Source of the DNA: Gigaspora rosea
Taxonomy: Eukaryota; Glomeromycota; Glomeromycetes; Diversisporales; Gigasporaceae
Length of the DNA: 64,000 nt
NCBI GenBank assembly: GCA_003550325.1
Contig: QKWP01000030.1
Location: forward strand, 230,230-294,229
Reading direction: 5' to 3'
Made by a program: the position numbers and the translations under genes
Part shown: piece after piece, positions 34,944 to 46,788 of the stretch
Layout: every line of letters starts with the position of its first letter
Position numbering within the stretch: the stretch's first letter is position 1
Notes under the pieces: generated by a model
What the model was told of the DNA's origin: nothing
Database searches by the model: none
What the model saw: the letters and a program-made list of their open reading frames with translations, nothing else

Positions 34944-36236
34944 ATTTGGTATTATATATATTAGCATTAGGAATTATAGCTGATCAGTATGGTATAGGTT
35001 AAAAAAGCGGTCATATTGATTTGCTGTAATTTCCTTTCTTTCTATAAGTGCACTTTCTTTCTATGAGCACCATTCACTTTCTTTCGATAAGTGTACTTCA
35101 CATGTATTTTCTTTCTATAATACACTTCACATGCACTCTTCATCACATCATTTGATCTATCTAAATTGGGACAAAAGGTGCTATAAATTAGTGGATTTAC
35201 TAATTCCCTCCAAGTTCCCATTGTACAAATGTGAATATCATTTTCCATTGGACGAAACAAATTACATCAATGATCAGAGTGACAAAAAATTTCACGTAAT
35301 GTTTTTCAAACAATGTTATTAAACAATTTTTTTAATAATTTTTGACGTTTATACTAGCGTTTTGTACCTTTGAGCTTAGCGCTTTTTTTTAAGCTTTAGT
35401 AAATAATCTTGCATAAACGATTAGCAATTTATCGATTATTGATTGTATAAGTATCAATAAAAATGTGCTTGAGACATTTCAAGCATTGTCAATTATTTTT
35501 TTAAAGTGCTCGGTATATTTTAAATTACAAGAAAGTTTGTAAATTTAGGTTTCTCAACAAATTCTTGAAAATAAAATACCGAGCAAAAACTTTATAAAAA
35601 ATTTCTTGATTGTGTCAAGGCAATTATTTACATTAAAGTTTTCGATTATTTTGATTTATTTTTCTAGAAACAGATCTTTGGAAGTGCATAAATAAACAAA
35701 AATTTTTTCTTCTTTTCGTTAATATTTTTAATAGCAAAAAGAACACTGGAATGCATAATTAATATTTTTGTGTCCTTTGCAAACAAAAATATTTTGATTT
35801 TTTTTTAAGAAAACGATAAACGATTTGTGGTTGTCTAGGATGGCATTATCGGGATTTCATACATTCAATAACAACTTGGGGGAAATTAGGGCACCCTAAA
35901 TTAATCATGAAATCAATAATGATCAAAAGCTTACTCTAATTAAGTAGTGATTTTTTTTTATTGGACTGCCCTTTACGTGTAAACTGAAAATAATGAAAAT
36001 GAATTTGTGGGCTAGCATTATTTATTTTATGAATTATATTACATTTATTTAATAAATTTCAAAGCATCTGTTTATTCATTTTTAATTACAAAATGAAACT
36101 GAAATGGGTAACAAAATTGAAGTCAAAAGACTAATGAGACAATAAAAAGTGCTAATATAAAAAAGCAATTACAAACTTTGAAATTATCAGATCAATTGGT
36201 TAAACTTTTAAGCAAAGAATTGTTGTTTTAGAGCAA
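34944..36236. other. Intergenic region downstream of the secreted-protein gene
   Basis: No gene is seen. TGATCAGTATGGTA at about 34980 and ATATTGATTTGCTGTAATT at about 35011 recur in diverged form near 32565 and 39650, a dispersed repeat family. The units at 35035-35145 match the array at 32440-32563. On the minus strand an AATAAA lies near 36072, about 165 bp past the stop of the secreted-protein gene. Confidence 0.4.
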
Positions 36237-36716
36237 CTAGGCTTGGCCTCGATAGTGTAGCTTTTCATAAGTACATCGTACCCAGTCACGAACAACATCC
36301 GTACAGTTCCAATATACCGCAACCGAAACATTAAACCAATCACCCTTTTTAGGTGTTAGTTTAGGATCAAATGTCCCATGGAATGTGAATGGATTAATTT
36401 GACAAGAAGTGTGATTTGCACACTCTTGGCAATTAACAAATTGAGGGCCATCAAGAAATCTGTAAGAGTGGCCATGATCATCATGAAAGGAAAAATGGCC
36501 GAGTGCATGCGGACTACTAGTATTAGGAGAACTAACTTTGATTTCGAGTGTCCCCGGATACAATGTGGCATCTAAAAATTCAGCACCGCAATGTCTAGAA
36601 GGCCAGGTATTATTACAGTAGTAACCACCAGGATGACATCCGTGAGTTTTTTTAACATACATAAAGAAAAAGAATACAGTCAAAGTAAATGAAACAACAA
36701 AGTTTTTGTGATTCAT
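36237..36716 (-). CDS. Small secreted cysteine-rich protein, 159 residues
   Basis: Residues 1-26 form a clear signal peptide: a short basic start, a hydrophobic core VSFTLTVFFFFMY and a THG end. The mature part of about 133 residues has eight cysteines (27, 34, 43, 96, 99, 105, 138, 148), enough for four disulfides, and five N-glycosylation sequons (N35, N65, N101, N129, N137). It is also rich in histidine (GHFSFHDDHGHSY, residues 73-85) and aromatic residues. I recognise no family. The size, secretion signal and cysteine content are those of candidate effectors or extracellular binding proteins of fungi. It is a single exon without visible defects, and it stands alone among transposon remnants, which is a common setting for fast-evolving secreted proteins. 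A TATAAA lies 75 bp upstream of the ATG. Confidence 0.8.
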   Translation of the reverse strand: MNHKNFVVSFTLTVFFFFMYVKKTHGCHPGGYYCNNTWPSRHCGAEFLDATLYPGTLEIKVSSPNTSSPHALGHFSFHDDHGHSYRFLDGPQFVNCQECANHTSCQINPFTFHGTFDPKLTPKKGDWFNVSVAVYWNCTDVVRDWVRCTYEKLHYRGQA

Positions 36717-36790
36717 GATGAATTAGATTGGATTATTATAATTATGTTTGAAGAGTTATTATTTTCTGTGTTGACATTCTGCTTACAGCA

Positions 36791-36796
36791 TTTATA
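36791..36796 (-). promoter_or_regulatory. TATA box of the secreted-protein gene
   Basis: TATAAA on the minus strand, 75 bp before the start codon at 36716, with no competing TATA element nearby. Confidence 0.5.
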
Positions 36797-36979
36797 TTAC
36801 TTGCTTAAGAAAATCTATCGTGATTTTGCATACAAAACTATGGGATGCGATAACCATACTATCGAATAAAGCAGGCATTCAACTGAATAATTCAGCATTT
36901 AAAGCATAGATTTGCATAATAAAATTTTTGTTGATGCATATTATTCTAAATACTGTACGTACGTACATATAATTAAGTT

Positions 36980-37731
36980 TATATGGATGCCGTCAAAGGA
37001 AAACCTGTCATCGAACTTTCAAGATGACATCGAACAATACTAACGAAGATCATATTTGAAATATAGCTAACAGAAGTCAAAATTTTGCAAATTAAGTGTC
37101 CATATCCATATCTTCTTTACTGAATGTTCGGAATATTTCAATTTTGCACTTTCTATTCGGAATATTTCGGAACTGTAAGTTTATGAGTTTATTTGGATTA
37201 ATGCCTTATGTCCAATAAAAAAATATGGACAATATTAGTGTTCCGCGAAAGATCCGGGTCCGGTCCGGTCCGTATACCGGACCGAATCCGGATCTTTATT
37301 AAGATCCGCCCGGTCCGGTCTGAAACATAAGTTAGCTTTTCTGTTTGGTCAAAAATGTTCATAATGTAGGTAAAAAACGTGACATAAAAGACGAGCAGAG
37401 TCATCAGAGAGATATGAAGGAATATTATTTTCTAGAGAAGTTTTTTTTTTAGAGACGGACCGGATCCGGATCCATAACTTGGATCCCGGACCGGATCCGG
37501 ATCTTTAAAAATACCCGCCGGTCCGGTTCATGCGGAACACTAGACAATATGGACTTAGTCCATAAAAGACCATATCTATTGTCCAAACATATAACTATAA
37601 AGAGCTGAGGTCCTATTTTATGTAGCTGTCAATGGAAAATCTATCATGATAGATTTCCGTAGACGAATAATAGTACACAAAATGTAATTGAAAGTCCGAT
37701 GATAGACTTTCCTTTGACGGCACTCATATAA
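36980..37731. mobile_element. MITE with GCCGTCAAAGGAAA TIRs, interrupted
   Basis: The left arm (TATATGGATGCCGTCAAAGG, then TCATCGAACTTTCAA) and the inverted right arm (ATATGAGTGCCGTCAAAGG, then TCATCGGACTTTCAA) match over about 40 bp. The element contains the hAT-like insertion at 37236-37542, without which it would be about 440 bp. Confidence 0.65.
37236..37542. mobile_element. 307-bp hAT-like MITE with perfect 8-bp target duplication
   Basis: The ends are TAGTGTTCCGC, perfect and inverted, flanked by GACAATAT on both sides (37228-37235 and 37543-37550). The subterminal regions are packed with CCGGTCCGG and CCGGATCCGGATC motifs in both orientations, giving a strong foldback. A short central unique region has an open frame that I do not support. 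Confidence 0.85.
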
Positions 37732-37795
37732 AAGTTAGGATTTTATTATGAAATCGATCTTTACTTTTAGGTTATTCGAAATAATAAATTACAAA

Positions 37796-37935
37796 TGTCC
37801 TAAAATTTTCATATGATTTGGATAAAATTTTTATATTAAAATTTTGGCGGATGAAACGTTTAATTTAATACAAATCTACCCGCAAAAAATTTTTAATATA
37901 AAACTTTTATCCAAATCACATAAAATTTTTAGAAT
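37796..37935. repeat. Hairpin element of about 140 bp
   Basis: GATTTGGATAAAATTTTTAT on the left pairs with TTTTATCCAAATCACATAAA on the right, with further pairing of TATTAAAATTTT phrases. Confidence 0.6.
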
Positions 37936-38392
37936 ATATGTGCTGCCGTCAATATCACACTAGTTGCATCTCTAGATCACAGTATCAATATTCAATACAA
38001 ACTAGTCAGGTGCTGTATGTCAGAAATTATTTAAATAAGTTTGTATAAAATTTTTATTAAAAATAAAACACATATCACTAGGGATAGTCAAATCAAAGAT
38101 CTTTTGAATCTACCGCACAGGCTTGCACTATGATAGTTTGCTGCTAGTGCGGGCTAGAATTGTGAAATTCTGAAATATTCTGAAATTCCGCATGCGCAAT
38201 CTCATTTCTATGTATCACAAACTATAATGTAATATGGAAATTTTAGAAAATTTTAGTTAAATATGATAATTTTAGATATAAATTCTCTAAAATTTAAACA
38301 TTTAGGAAATTTTTAGTTGATACTTGAAATTTTAGATTTTCTGTGAAAAATTTAGATCTAAAATTTTACGGGTCCCAGACAAGGGTCCCAAT

Positions 38393-38612
38393 ATTCCGGG
38401 TCGGAATACTTCAGTATGCATCGGAATCATGGTCGGCTGGATCGGAATTGATAAATTTTTGCTCCAAGATCATAAAAATTTTACCAATGAAATCATATCT
38501 ATTCATTAAGTAAAAAATGCCCAGCTGATAATTTTGCTATAGAGCTTGCTACCAACTAGGGCTAAACGCCGAACTAGAACGACGCATCCGACCCGGAATT
38601 TTGGTGACCGCA
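38393..38612. mobile_element. MITE-like inverted repeat with ATTCCGGGTCGGA arms
   Basis: GGGTCCCAATATTCCGGGTC at the left matches, in inverted form, CCGACCCGGAATTTTGGTGA at the right. It is about 220 bp and non-coding. Confidence 0.5.
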
Positions 38613-38800
38613 GTTAAGTTAGGGTTAGTGTTTTTTATTAAGTTAACTAGGAAGAACTTTCTTAGTATCAAATTTTGTAAGGAAACTATTTGTTAGTGCG
38701 CAGTAAGTAGTTTCATAGGTAAAATGTTGATTTATGATTGCGTTACACCTGACCTCGAAGTCTGATTGGCTGACGAAATTGTCGTGAAATTTTTAGGGTG
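38610..38800. mobile_element. Fragment of the TTAGGG-containing MITE family
   Basis: TTAAGTTAGGGTTAGTG, TTTGTTAGTGCGCAGTAAGT and GCGTTACACCTGACCTC match, in order, phrases of the element at 32849-33143. The ends are missing. Confidence 0.45.
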
Positions 38801-40529
38801 TTGAGTAAAGATGGGTAAAATGACATTTTCTGTACAAAGCACAGTTTTTGATTCACGGGTCCGTTTTGATGATTTTACTATCAAAATGAACGTCTTAACA
38901 ATTCATGGTTCTCATTTTCCTAATATTATAAAAATGATGCCTGATGTATCCTCAATGAAATTTGGCCGGTTATGTTTAAATGATTTTTATAACGGTTTCA
39001 AGAGGATATACTATTGTATGAACTACAAATAAATTCACCAGCAATTGTATGATTTTTTTTTTTTTGTTTAATATATATTGATACATCAAACCAAGGATAT
39101 TGAAAGTACGTACGTACGTACGTAATTAATATGCTCTATTCCATTTTTGAAAGAATTAAACCAAAATTTGACAACTATTGCTATGGTACAGTAAATGATT
39201 TACGTATTTATTAGTCGTATTAAAAAAGATTCAAAGTTCTAACTTCACTCTGCCACGCCTGCCTTGTACATTTTTACCAATTATTTTCATCATATAAAAT
39301 AAGGCATTTCTAATTACAGAAATCAAGTCTCATGAATGTAGGAGAAAATCTCGTTTCAGGATAGGATGAAATTTACTAAGTTGATCAAGTCAGTTAATAA
39401 ATTATTATAAACCTTTTTTTTTTTGGTTTAACTACGACAAAAGTCGTATTTATTGCTTTCAAAGAATGGTTCAAATTCGGTGTAATGAACGAAAAAATGA
39501 ATTAACAAATGGGTTAGGCTTGTATCAAAATGTATAATCTATCATCACGTTTTTTAAAAAACTAGGCAAACAGTACAATCAAATTATTAAATTTGATCAG
39601 ATCTGTACGGTATGACGCAAAATACCTCTGTTTTAATTCTGGCCATCCGTATCATATTGATCTGCTGTAATTCACATACTATACGACAGATCATTATGGT
39701 ACCGGTATGGCACAGATTTTAGAAGATTATACCGATAACCAAATGGGGTTTAAAATGCCCTTATTCCGTACTATATAATTCTGTTACAGTGTTATCGTTA
39801 CATATAATATTAAAATAGATCAGTATATTTTATGAGTGTAAAATACCTATTTTAAATCCTACTATACTGTTTTGGTTTTATATATTATTAAGGTATTGCT
39901 TTTTAGAATTGGCTTTTTACACCTAATACCAGACCGATCAACTCACCCATTTCCGAAAAAAAACCACTTAATCAAACGTTAGAAAGATTTTATCTAATTT
40001 TGTATGGACATATTAGTATAAAATTGCTTAGACCATGCGCATGGTGCCCGGTGATGCTATAGTGGTTGTTTAATATTACTGTATTATACTAGGTTGATGC
40101 GCAGCATTGTGTGTACGGAGCCTATATACAAACGAAGTCAAATATCGACACGTGAGCGGACAAACAAGATTACGCCTTTGATTATAATGGTTTATTTTTT
40201 TTTTTTTGATGAAACGCTAACAAATAATCATATGCATCAAAAAAACGTAATTATTACACACGTACGGACAGTCATCAAATACAAAAGTTACGATTTTAAT
40301 ATTACAAATATTGATGCATCAAAATTGTAATTTTTATGAATATTTGCTATTAACGTAGCGATATATAATTGATGTTCTGCATTTAGTAAATATAGGTTTT
40401 AGAATAAAAAAGATTCAATTGCATTTTGAAAACTTATGATCAGTTGTGACGATTACTATATTAAACTTGTAATTATTGACCATTTGCATGATTAATGTCG
40501 TACTATTATCGTCATAAGTTCGTAATCAA
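38801..40529. other. Intergenic DNA, no gene supported
   Basis: A GTAC tandem (five units) lies at 39104-39123. The dispersed family containing ATATTGATCTGCTGTAATT is at about 39650-39720. Short open frames at 38811-39032 and 40094-40330 show no domain, signal peptide or composition that would support them. Confidence 0.35.
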
Positions 40530-41366
40530 CATACTGTCGAAGATGCTTGGGGGTGATATAAATGAACAATCAATCACACACCAAAAAAAAAACTCAGACA
40601 CACATGATCTCGTAACAAGACTGATAAAGAGAGGCGGAATGATTTGGCTTATTGGGCTTGTTACAGGAAGGAAGTTCACACAAGAATGAAGGAAATTTTG
40701 TATTCAAAGGGGTATGTGAGTTTTTTTTTATTATCTTCGAACTTTTACAACTTTTTACACATGAATGAAACACCTTACAACAGAACAATTTCTACCTCTA
40801 TTAATAAAACTTACAAAAGAAACAAAAAGAAGAAATTCGAAAGACAAGAAGAAAAGAACATCATGCCTTTTCTTTCCACCATTTCAATTAATTACTGATT
40901 TGGGCTACCTTCTATTATGAGCATATGCATTTAATTTTACTGCCTCTAATTTTCATCATGAAAATTATGACACGGCCTCACATTATACCCAATTGGGCTT
41001 GCAGGTAAATCAATTTTTAAAATTAGGATTTAAATGATTTTTTTATTTTCAGCATATTTCTATTATTATGACTATTGCATTAAACAAAGAGCATATTTCT
41101 TCTGATTATTTTCTTGATACTGTATTATTATTAAATCGATTCAGGGCCATTATGGTCTTGATCTGATCCTTCTTCAATCTTCTTTTTCTTACTGATTTCT
41201 TTACGATTGATGGTAAAACTTTTATCCAGATCGAGGCTTGGGGTGCAGGGCTCAGGTATAGGACTGTGAGAACTCTTTGTAGCACTGACTGCAGGAAAGT
41301 TTTTTTTTAATAAAAAAAATGTGACCATCCTAGCACAGTCATGTAAATCATGTGCATCATGGGATT
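40530..41366. repeat. Paralogous segment, copy 1 (uninterrupted)
   Basis: It aligns along its full length with 42335-43973, sharing phrases such as TATAAATGAACAATCAAT, TACCCAATTGGGCTTGCAGG and TGATACTGTATTATTATTAA, at what looks like 80-90% identity. This copy lacks the three insertions of copy 2. The minus strand at 41131-41394 has an open frame of 87 codons that stays partly open in copy 2. I cannot assign a product, and the pair may be fragments of an unknown transposon. Confidence 0.7.
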
Positions 41367-42334
41367 TAGGTCCACTCATAACAATTCTCCACACCTTAGT
41401 TTTTCACATCTCATGAAAAATAACTTACACTATTTCTCTTTTTTTTTCTATTTTACTAAACTAAAAACTAAAAAAAACTTTTAAAGAAAAAATTTCTAAC
41501 AAAAAAAAAATATTTGGCTTACATACAGAAAGAAAACTAAAAAAAATTAATTGATTTAACATATACAAAACTAAAAAAAAAATTGTGCCCATGTTTTCAG
41601 AAAGGTTCTCCTTGTTATGTGCTCTTTAACCCCACATACAACTATTATGACTGATCAATTTTACTATAAAGGTCTGTATAGCATTACAGAAAAAAATTTT
41701 TTTCTATGATCTCCATATTATCCAATTTATGCATAATCATAGCATAACCCATTTATCTGATTTACATATCCGGTTGACAGTATAGAAAAACCCAATTCTC
41801 TTCCAATTATTCTTTCCATGACATCTCTTCATCCTATATAGGTAGTACCTATTTTCATGCTGCTATTTGCACAACTTACTGGTTCCTTGAGAGACATTCC
41901 ATTCCTAATTTCTAAAAAATTCAGCTTTGACATTCAGCAATCTTCCAATATAATCATCATTACCAGGTTATGTTTCTTTGGGCTTCCCAATCAGAAATGT
42001 ACTTATACGAAGTTATATCACTATACATGGTCTAACTTCTTTTTCTTTTTTTTTTATAGGTATTCAGATCGAATACTAGTATCGGCAAGACAAGTTTCTT
42101 TCTTGTAATCTTTGCATAGCATTTTTCCACTTTGTGAAACACCAAATTTGGCACCAAAATATAATGCTCGAAATTGGAAAAGCAATAATTGGGCTTGTGC
42201 AGATTAGTTTTGGGCATTGCATATATTATACAAGATAAAAGTTTTATTAGGGGATTCAGGTTTAATAATAGTTGGAAATTAAGAAAATGTAATTATTAGA
42301 ATAGAAAAACTTCAAATCTCATATTAGTCACCAC
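41367..42334. other. Spacer between the paralogous segments
   Basis: No gene is assigned. The minus strand at 41790-42217 shows broken open frames of ordinary amino-acid composition (for example FSNFEHYILVPNLVFHKVEK) that look like a decayed coding sequence of unknown family. Confidence 0.3.
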
Positions 42335-42439
42335 CAAATTGTCAAAGATGATGAGCAGGTAATATAAATGAACAATCAATTACACTCTAAAAAAAAGCTC
42401 AAATACATAAAATCTCATAACAAAACTTATAAAAAGAGG

Positions 42440-42761
42440 TAGAACAGGTTTGTATTATTTTACCAACAATTACTTCATTGATATAATATTTCACTAACAA
42501 ATACTTACTAACAAGTTTATTTTACTAATAGTTTGTTTCACCAAAGCTCATTTTACTGACAAGTTTTTTTCAAAAAGCGCATTAAATTTAGCCCTAATTT
42601 TATCTAATTTTATCCTGACTCTAATGACAATGACCAGAATTGCTTTGTCAGTGAAATAAGCTTTAGTAATATAAACTGTCAGTAAAATAAACTTGTCAAT
42701 AAATAATTGTTAGTAAAGTGTTATGTCAGTAAAGTGATTGTCAATTAATTACTGCCATTTA
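42440..42761. mobile_element. Foldback insertion in paralog copy 2
   Basis: The 322 bp are absent from copy 1, where the flanks join between AAGAGG and CGGAAT. The body contains TTACTAACAAGTTTATTTTA and TTTTACTGACAAG on one side and the inverted forms CAGTAAAATAAACTTGTC and TTGTTAGTAAA on the other. The terminal repeats are not obvious. Confidence 0.6.
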
Positions 42762-43114
42762 GGCGGAATAATTTGGCAAGTTAAGGCTTATCAGGCTTGT
42801 TACAGGAAAAAAGTTCATACGAAAATAAAGAAAATTTGTATTTAAAGAAGTATGTAAGTTTTTCTTTATTATCTTTGAACTTTTATAAATTTTACACATG
42901 AATAAACCACCTTACAACATACCTCTATTTATAAAACTTACAAAGAAACAAAAAGAAAAATTTGAAAAGCAAGAAGAAAAAAACATCATACCATTTCTTT
43001 TCACCTTTTTAATTAATTACTAATTTGGGTATTTTCTATCATAAACATATGTATTTAATTTCATTGCCTCTAATTTTTATCATGAAAATTATAATATAGT
43101 CTTATACTATACCT

Positions 43115-43353
43115 ATACATGAGGACGAAAGCATTTTGGGTTCTAAAACCTGAAATTAAAATTTGAAGACGAAATTGTTTTTGACCTATTTTACTTAAAA
43201 GACGAAATTATTTGATACTTTTTTTGAATAGACAAAATTATAAGAAACATATCTATATAAATTTTATTTGCTCTTCCTTATAAAAAATTTTAATTTTCTC
43301 TAATGAAGATGAAATAGACCTTTTTCAAAAATCAATTTCGGTGGCATCACTAG
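43115..43353 (-). mobile_element. 239-bp hAT-like MITE, copy 1
   Basis: It is flanked by the perfect direct repeat CTATACCT (43107-43114 and 43354-43361). It is the reverse-oriented counterpart of the 239-bp element at 55992-56230. One end is CTAGTGATGC and the other ATACATGAGGACG in this orientation. It is non-coding and absent from paralog copy 1. Confidence 0.85.
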
Positions 43354-43628
43354 CTATACCTAATTGGGCTTGCAGGTAACTCAATTTTTAAAATCATGAT
43401 TTAAATGATTTTTTCTATTTTCAGCATATTTTTATCATTATGACTAAAGCATTAAACAAAGAGCATATTTCTTTGATTATTTTCTTGATACTGTATTATT
43501 ATTAAATTGATTCAGAGCTATCACAGTTTTGATCTAACTCTTTTTCAGCCTTCTTTTTTTTTACTGATTTTTTAATGATTGACGGTAAAGTTTTTATTCA
43601 AATCAAGGCTTGGGGTATGGGGCTCGGG

Positions 43629-43859
43629 CAGTGTCTGAAATTAATTTTTAAATTAGTTGCAGGCTGCAACTATATAAAAAAATAGTTGCAAATTATAAGA
43701 ATTTATAAAAATTTAGTTGTGCAATAAGTATTTAATCAAAATTTATAAGTAAAATTTGCAAATTTATGTGCGGAATTTGCATATGCACTTCAGATTTTGG
43801 TTGCAGAAATTTAAAATTTGTTGCAGTCTGCAGATTCTGCAACCCAATTTCAGATACTG
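43629..43859. mobile_element. 231-bp hAT MITE with perfect 8-bp target duplication
   Basis: The ends CAGTGTCTGAAATT and, inverted, CAGTATCTGAAATT are flanked by GGCTCGGG on both sides (43621-43628 and 43860-43867). Paralog copy 1 has the single uninterrupted site GGCTCAGG at about 41250. Inner phrases (TTGCAGGCTGCAAC, TTGCAGTCTGCAG) add further pairing. Confidence 0.92.
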
Positions 43860-43973
43860 GGCTCGGGTATAGAACTATAAGAACTCTTTGTAGCACTGGC
43901 TGTGGGAAGTTTTTTTAATAAAAAAAATGTGACTATCCCAGCACAGTTATGTAAATCACATGCATCATGGATT

Positions 43974-44898
43974 GTAACTAATAATCAATGTGTAAAATCA
44001 AATGTGAAGAATCAAGGATACAAAAACAACTAGCTATTTCCTTAGTTGTTTTTTTTAAAAAACAACTTTTGTTTATTATATATATTTTGTATCCTTAATA
44101 TTAGATTAGCTGGAATATAAATACGTTAATAACATGCATTAGCAGCCAAGAAATATCAAAAATTTTTAGGATAATGATTTAATTAATGGATTTGCAAGTT
44201 ACGGCACATACTGTAAATTATTGGATAAGTTCCTGGGAAACTTATGACTAAAATATCCAAAAATCAACTAATAAAATTGCATTAAACTTGAAATATACCT
44301 GGTACAAATCAAGAGGTACCAATTAAAGGGGTACATTATTCAGTGTTTTATGATATAAAGTTTATATTTAAATTTCATTTAAAAAAATGTAAAGAGGCTA
44401 ATTTTTACTTTATTTTATTTTTTAATTAGATATTATTTTAAGAATTGATTATAAAATATTGATCACAGTTTTGATATAAAATATAATTTTGAATCATGCT
44501 AGGAAACAGGAATTGTTGAGGTTCAGAGCCTTAATATTTGGATTTTAATTTTATAGCTTTCTTTAAAAAATTTATAAAATATAACATTTATATTATTTAA
44601 AATAACAAGCCTATTCACCAACAACAGTAATAAAGGTAATTTAAATATTTATTATTTCAAAATTCATATAACAAATTTAAATATAGTATTTAAATTTAGT
44701 AATTTATATTACATAATATTGTCTTATTCATAATAAAAATTTTTTTTAAAACTTAATAGAAGTATTTAAATAACTTTATTTATTATACAGTATATGTTTT
44801 GGGAAATATTTAAAAATAAATTTTATTAAAAAATTTTATTTTCCATAAAAAATTTTGTTAATTACTTGATTTTTCAATTTGCTTAATACTAAAATATA
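43974..44898. other. AT-rich intergenic DNA with one small hairpin
   Basis: AAGGATACAAAA at about 44019 and TTTTGTATCCTT at about 44088 enclose AACAAC/GTTGTT inverted phrases, a hairpin of about 80 bp. No gene is seen. Confidence 0.4.
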
Positions 44899-45114
44899 AC
44901 GAGTTTACTAAAATACACTACTGGTATTCAATACTAGTATGTGCTATAACATAAAGATTACTATAAAAAAATAAACAAAAATTGAATTTAATAATTGTTA
45001 AGTTAGAGTTAATAGTTAGGGGTTAGGGTGAGGCATAGTATATAGTAAAATTTTACAAAGAATTTTTTTTTTGAAAAAAATGGTGGTTTCATAGATAAAA
45101 TTTTGAGTTAGAAG

Positions 45115-46788
45115 TAGTGAATTGACTCGACAAAAAAATCGTTGATCGATGATTGATTAAAAAAAATTTTCAATGATCGATTAAAAATCGATTATGTATA
45201 TTTAATCGAGTATAATCGATCAAGCATATAATTTATAAGCTCAAGCATATATAATCGATCAATCATTGGGTCAATCATTGATCGATAAAAATTAGGTAGC
45301 TGTGTAAGTAACCTTTATAGACATCTTATTTCACAATTAGACTTCCCTGCTTTGCGTACTCAAAAACCATCATGTAAGTGTTTATAGACAAACATTAGGG
45401 CTGTGGAATTCTAATACTTTCATTTCTCCTCTTTTTCTTAGTTAATAGATCTGTGTTCAATATTTAATTATCAGAATATAATCAATACTTATAATAGATT
45501 AATACCTCTGTATTCCCTTTGCATATCCGTATTAGTAGATTTTAAAATATTCTTTTTTGACTTTGATTCCTTCTTAACAACAGCTAGTAAACTAGCAATG
45601 TTCTATAGACTGGAGCTTAATTACTATTCTATAAATATTGGAATTATAAAAAATTAAGCAGTAACGGTAAGCCTAATTCAGGATACGAGAGTTACCTTTT
45701 TGTATGTTTATAAAGACTAATTTTTATTTATTTATTTTCTCTATAATACTTTTCTATTTTTAATTAATCAATAATTAATCATTTCATTATCAATTACTAA
45801 AATTACACCATATCGACACCTAATCCCAATTAGACCCTTACGACCTTCTGTAAAACTACGCTTGGTCGAGAATTTGCCCAAAGGATTAATTACCAGTTTC
45901 TTGATACCAGACTATTTTATCATTATTTTGCTAAAATCCTTTCTGAGAATGGTTATAGTCCCTTAGAAAGCAAAAGTAATAGAATTTTGTTCGCAAAAAA
46001 AAAACAATAATAGCTAAGGATCTGCAACTTTTTTCAATAATTGGAAAAGCAGCAAACTATCTTGTCTCAACCTGAAGTAAGTAATTTAGCTTCGCTTTTT
46101 TCTCTGGCACTAATGTGAAACACTCATATCATATTTTCCATCTTTCATATTACCTTTTGCTGACCCAATCCTTCATTTTTTTTCAAAACTATGCACAATT
46201 ATTTAACAATTAACATAGTAGGAGGTTTCAGACCTAAGGTTCAGGATTCTAATTCGAATTAAATTAGCAACATATTTGTTTTAAAATAAGTGACCTATAG
46301 ATCCTATTATTTTTACTTGTAAGCTTTTTTATATAATAATAAGTAATAAATATATGCTAGAGTTTTTTAAAAAAATTTAAGCGATAATATAATAATTTTA
46401 AAAAATTTTAAGCAATGATATATTAAAGATTTTTTTTTAAAAAAAAATTTAAGCGATGATAATTATTAAAAAAAAATTTAATTGATGATATATTAATTAA
46501 AAAAAATTTTTAGCGATGGTTATAATTCTTTAAAGTTTCAAAACGAAAATAGGACTTTTCGAACTCCTACTTATTTTCAAAATAAGTTAACTCTGAAACC
46601 CCATTGGTCATTTTACATTTTTCTAATTATATTAAAAATATTTTGATCGATCAAATATATACTTATTTGATCGATCAGTATAATCGATCATTGATTGACC
46701 TATTGTTGCTCGAGCCCATTAATTGGTGCTCGATCATTGATCTAAGTCGATTAATGATTGAGTATCTTATAATCGAGTCAATTCACTA
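45115..46788. mobile_element. 1674-bp hAT-like element, TIR 16 bp, target duplication GTTAGAAG
   Basis: TAGTGAATTGACTCGA is perfect at both ends and GTTAGAAG is perfect on both sides (45107-45114 and 46789-46796). The subterminal 150 bp at each end are rich in TCGATCGAT/AATCGATCA motifs. The interior has no recognisable transposase and only short open frames; it includes a 37-bp-type tandem repeat at about 46369-46520. It is therefore a non-autonomous element with about 1.3 kb of unexplained cargo. Confidence 0.85.
46369..46520. repeat. Tandem repeat of about 35-40 bp
   Basis: About four to five units carry AAAAATTTAAGCGATGATA-like cores separated by T/A runs. Confidence 0.55.

Larger units (their letters stand above)
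42335..43973. repeat. Paralogous segment, copy 2 (three insertions)
   Basis: This is the same segment as 40530-41366, but it is broken by inserts at about 42440-42761, 43115-43353 and 43629-43859. The last two have perfect 8-bp target duplications, and copy 1 gives the corresponding empty sites. Confidence 0.75.

Noticed and set aside
38811-39032. 73-codon plus-strand frame of ordinary composition
   Set aside because: It looks less repetitive than most, but it has no signal peptide, domain or splice partner and follows a MITE fragment.
46208-46270. Possible tRNA B-box (GGTTCAGGATTCTAATTCGAA)
   Set aside because: No matching A-box at the right spacing and no cloverleaf. I found no tRNA or rRNA anywhere in the window.
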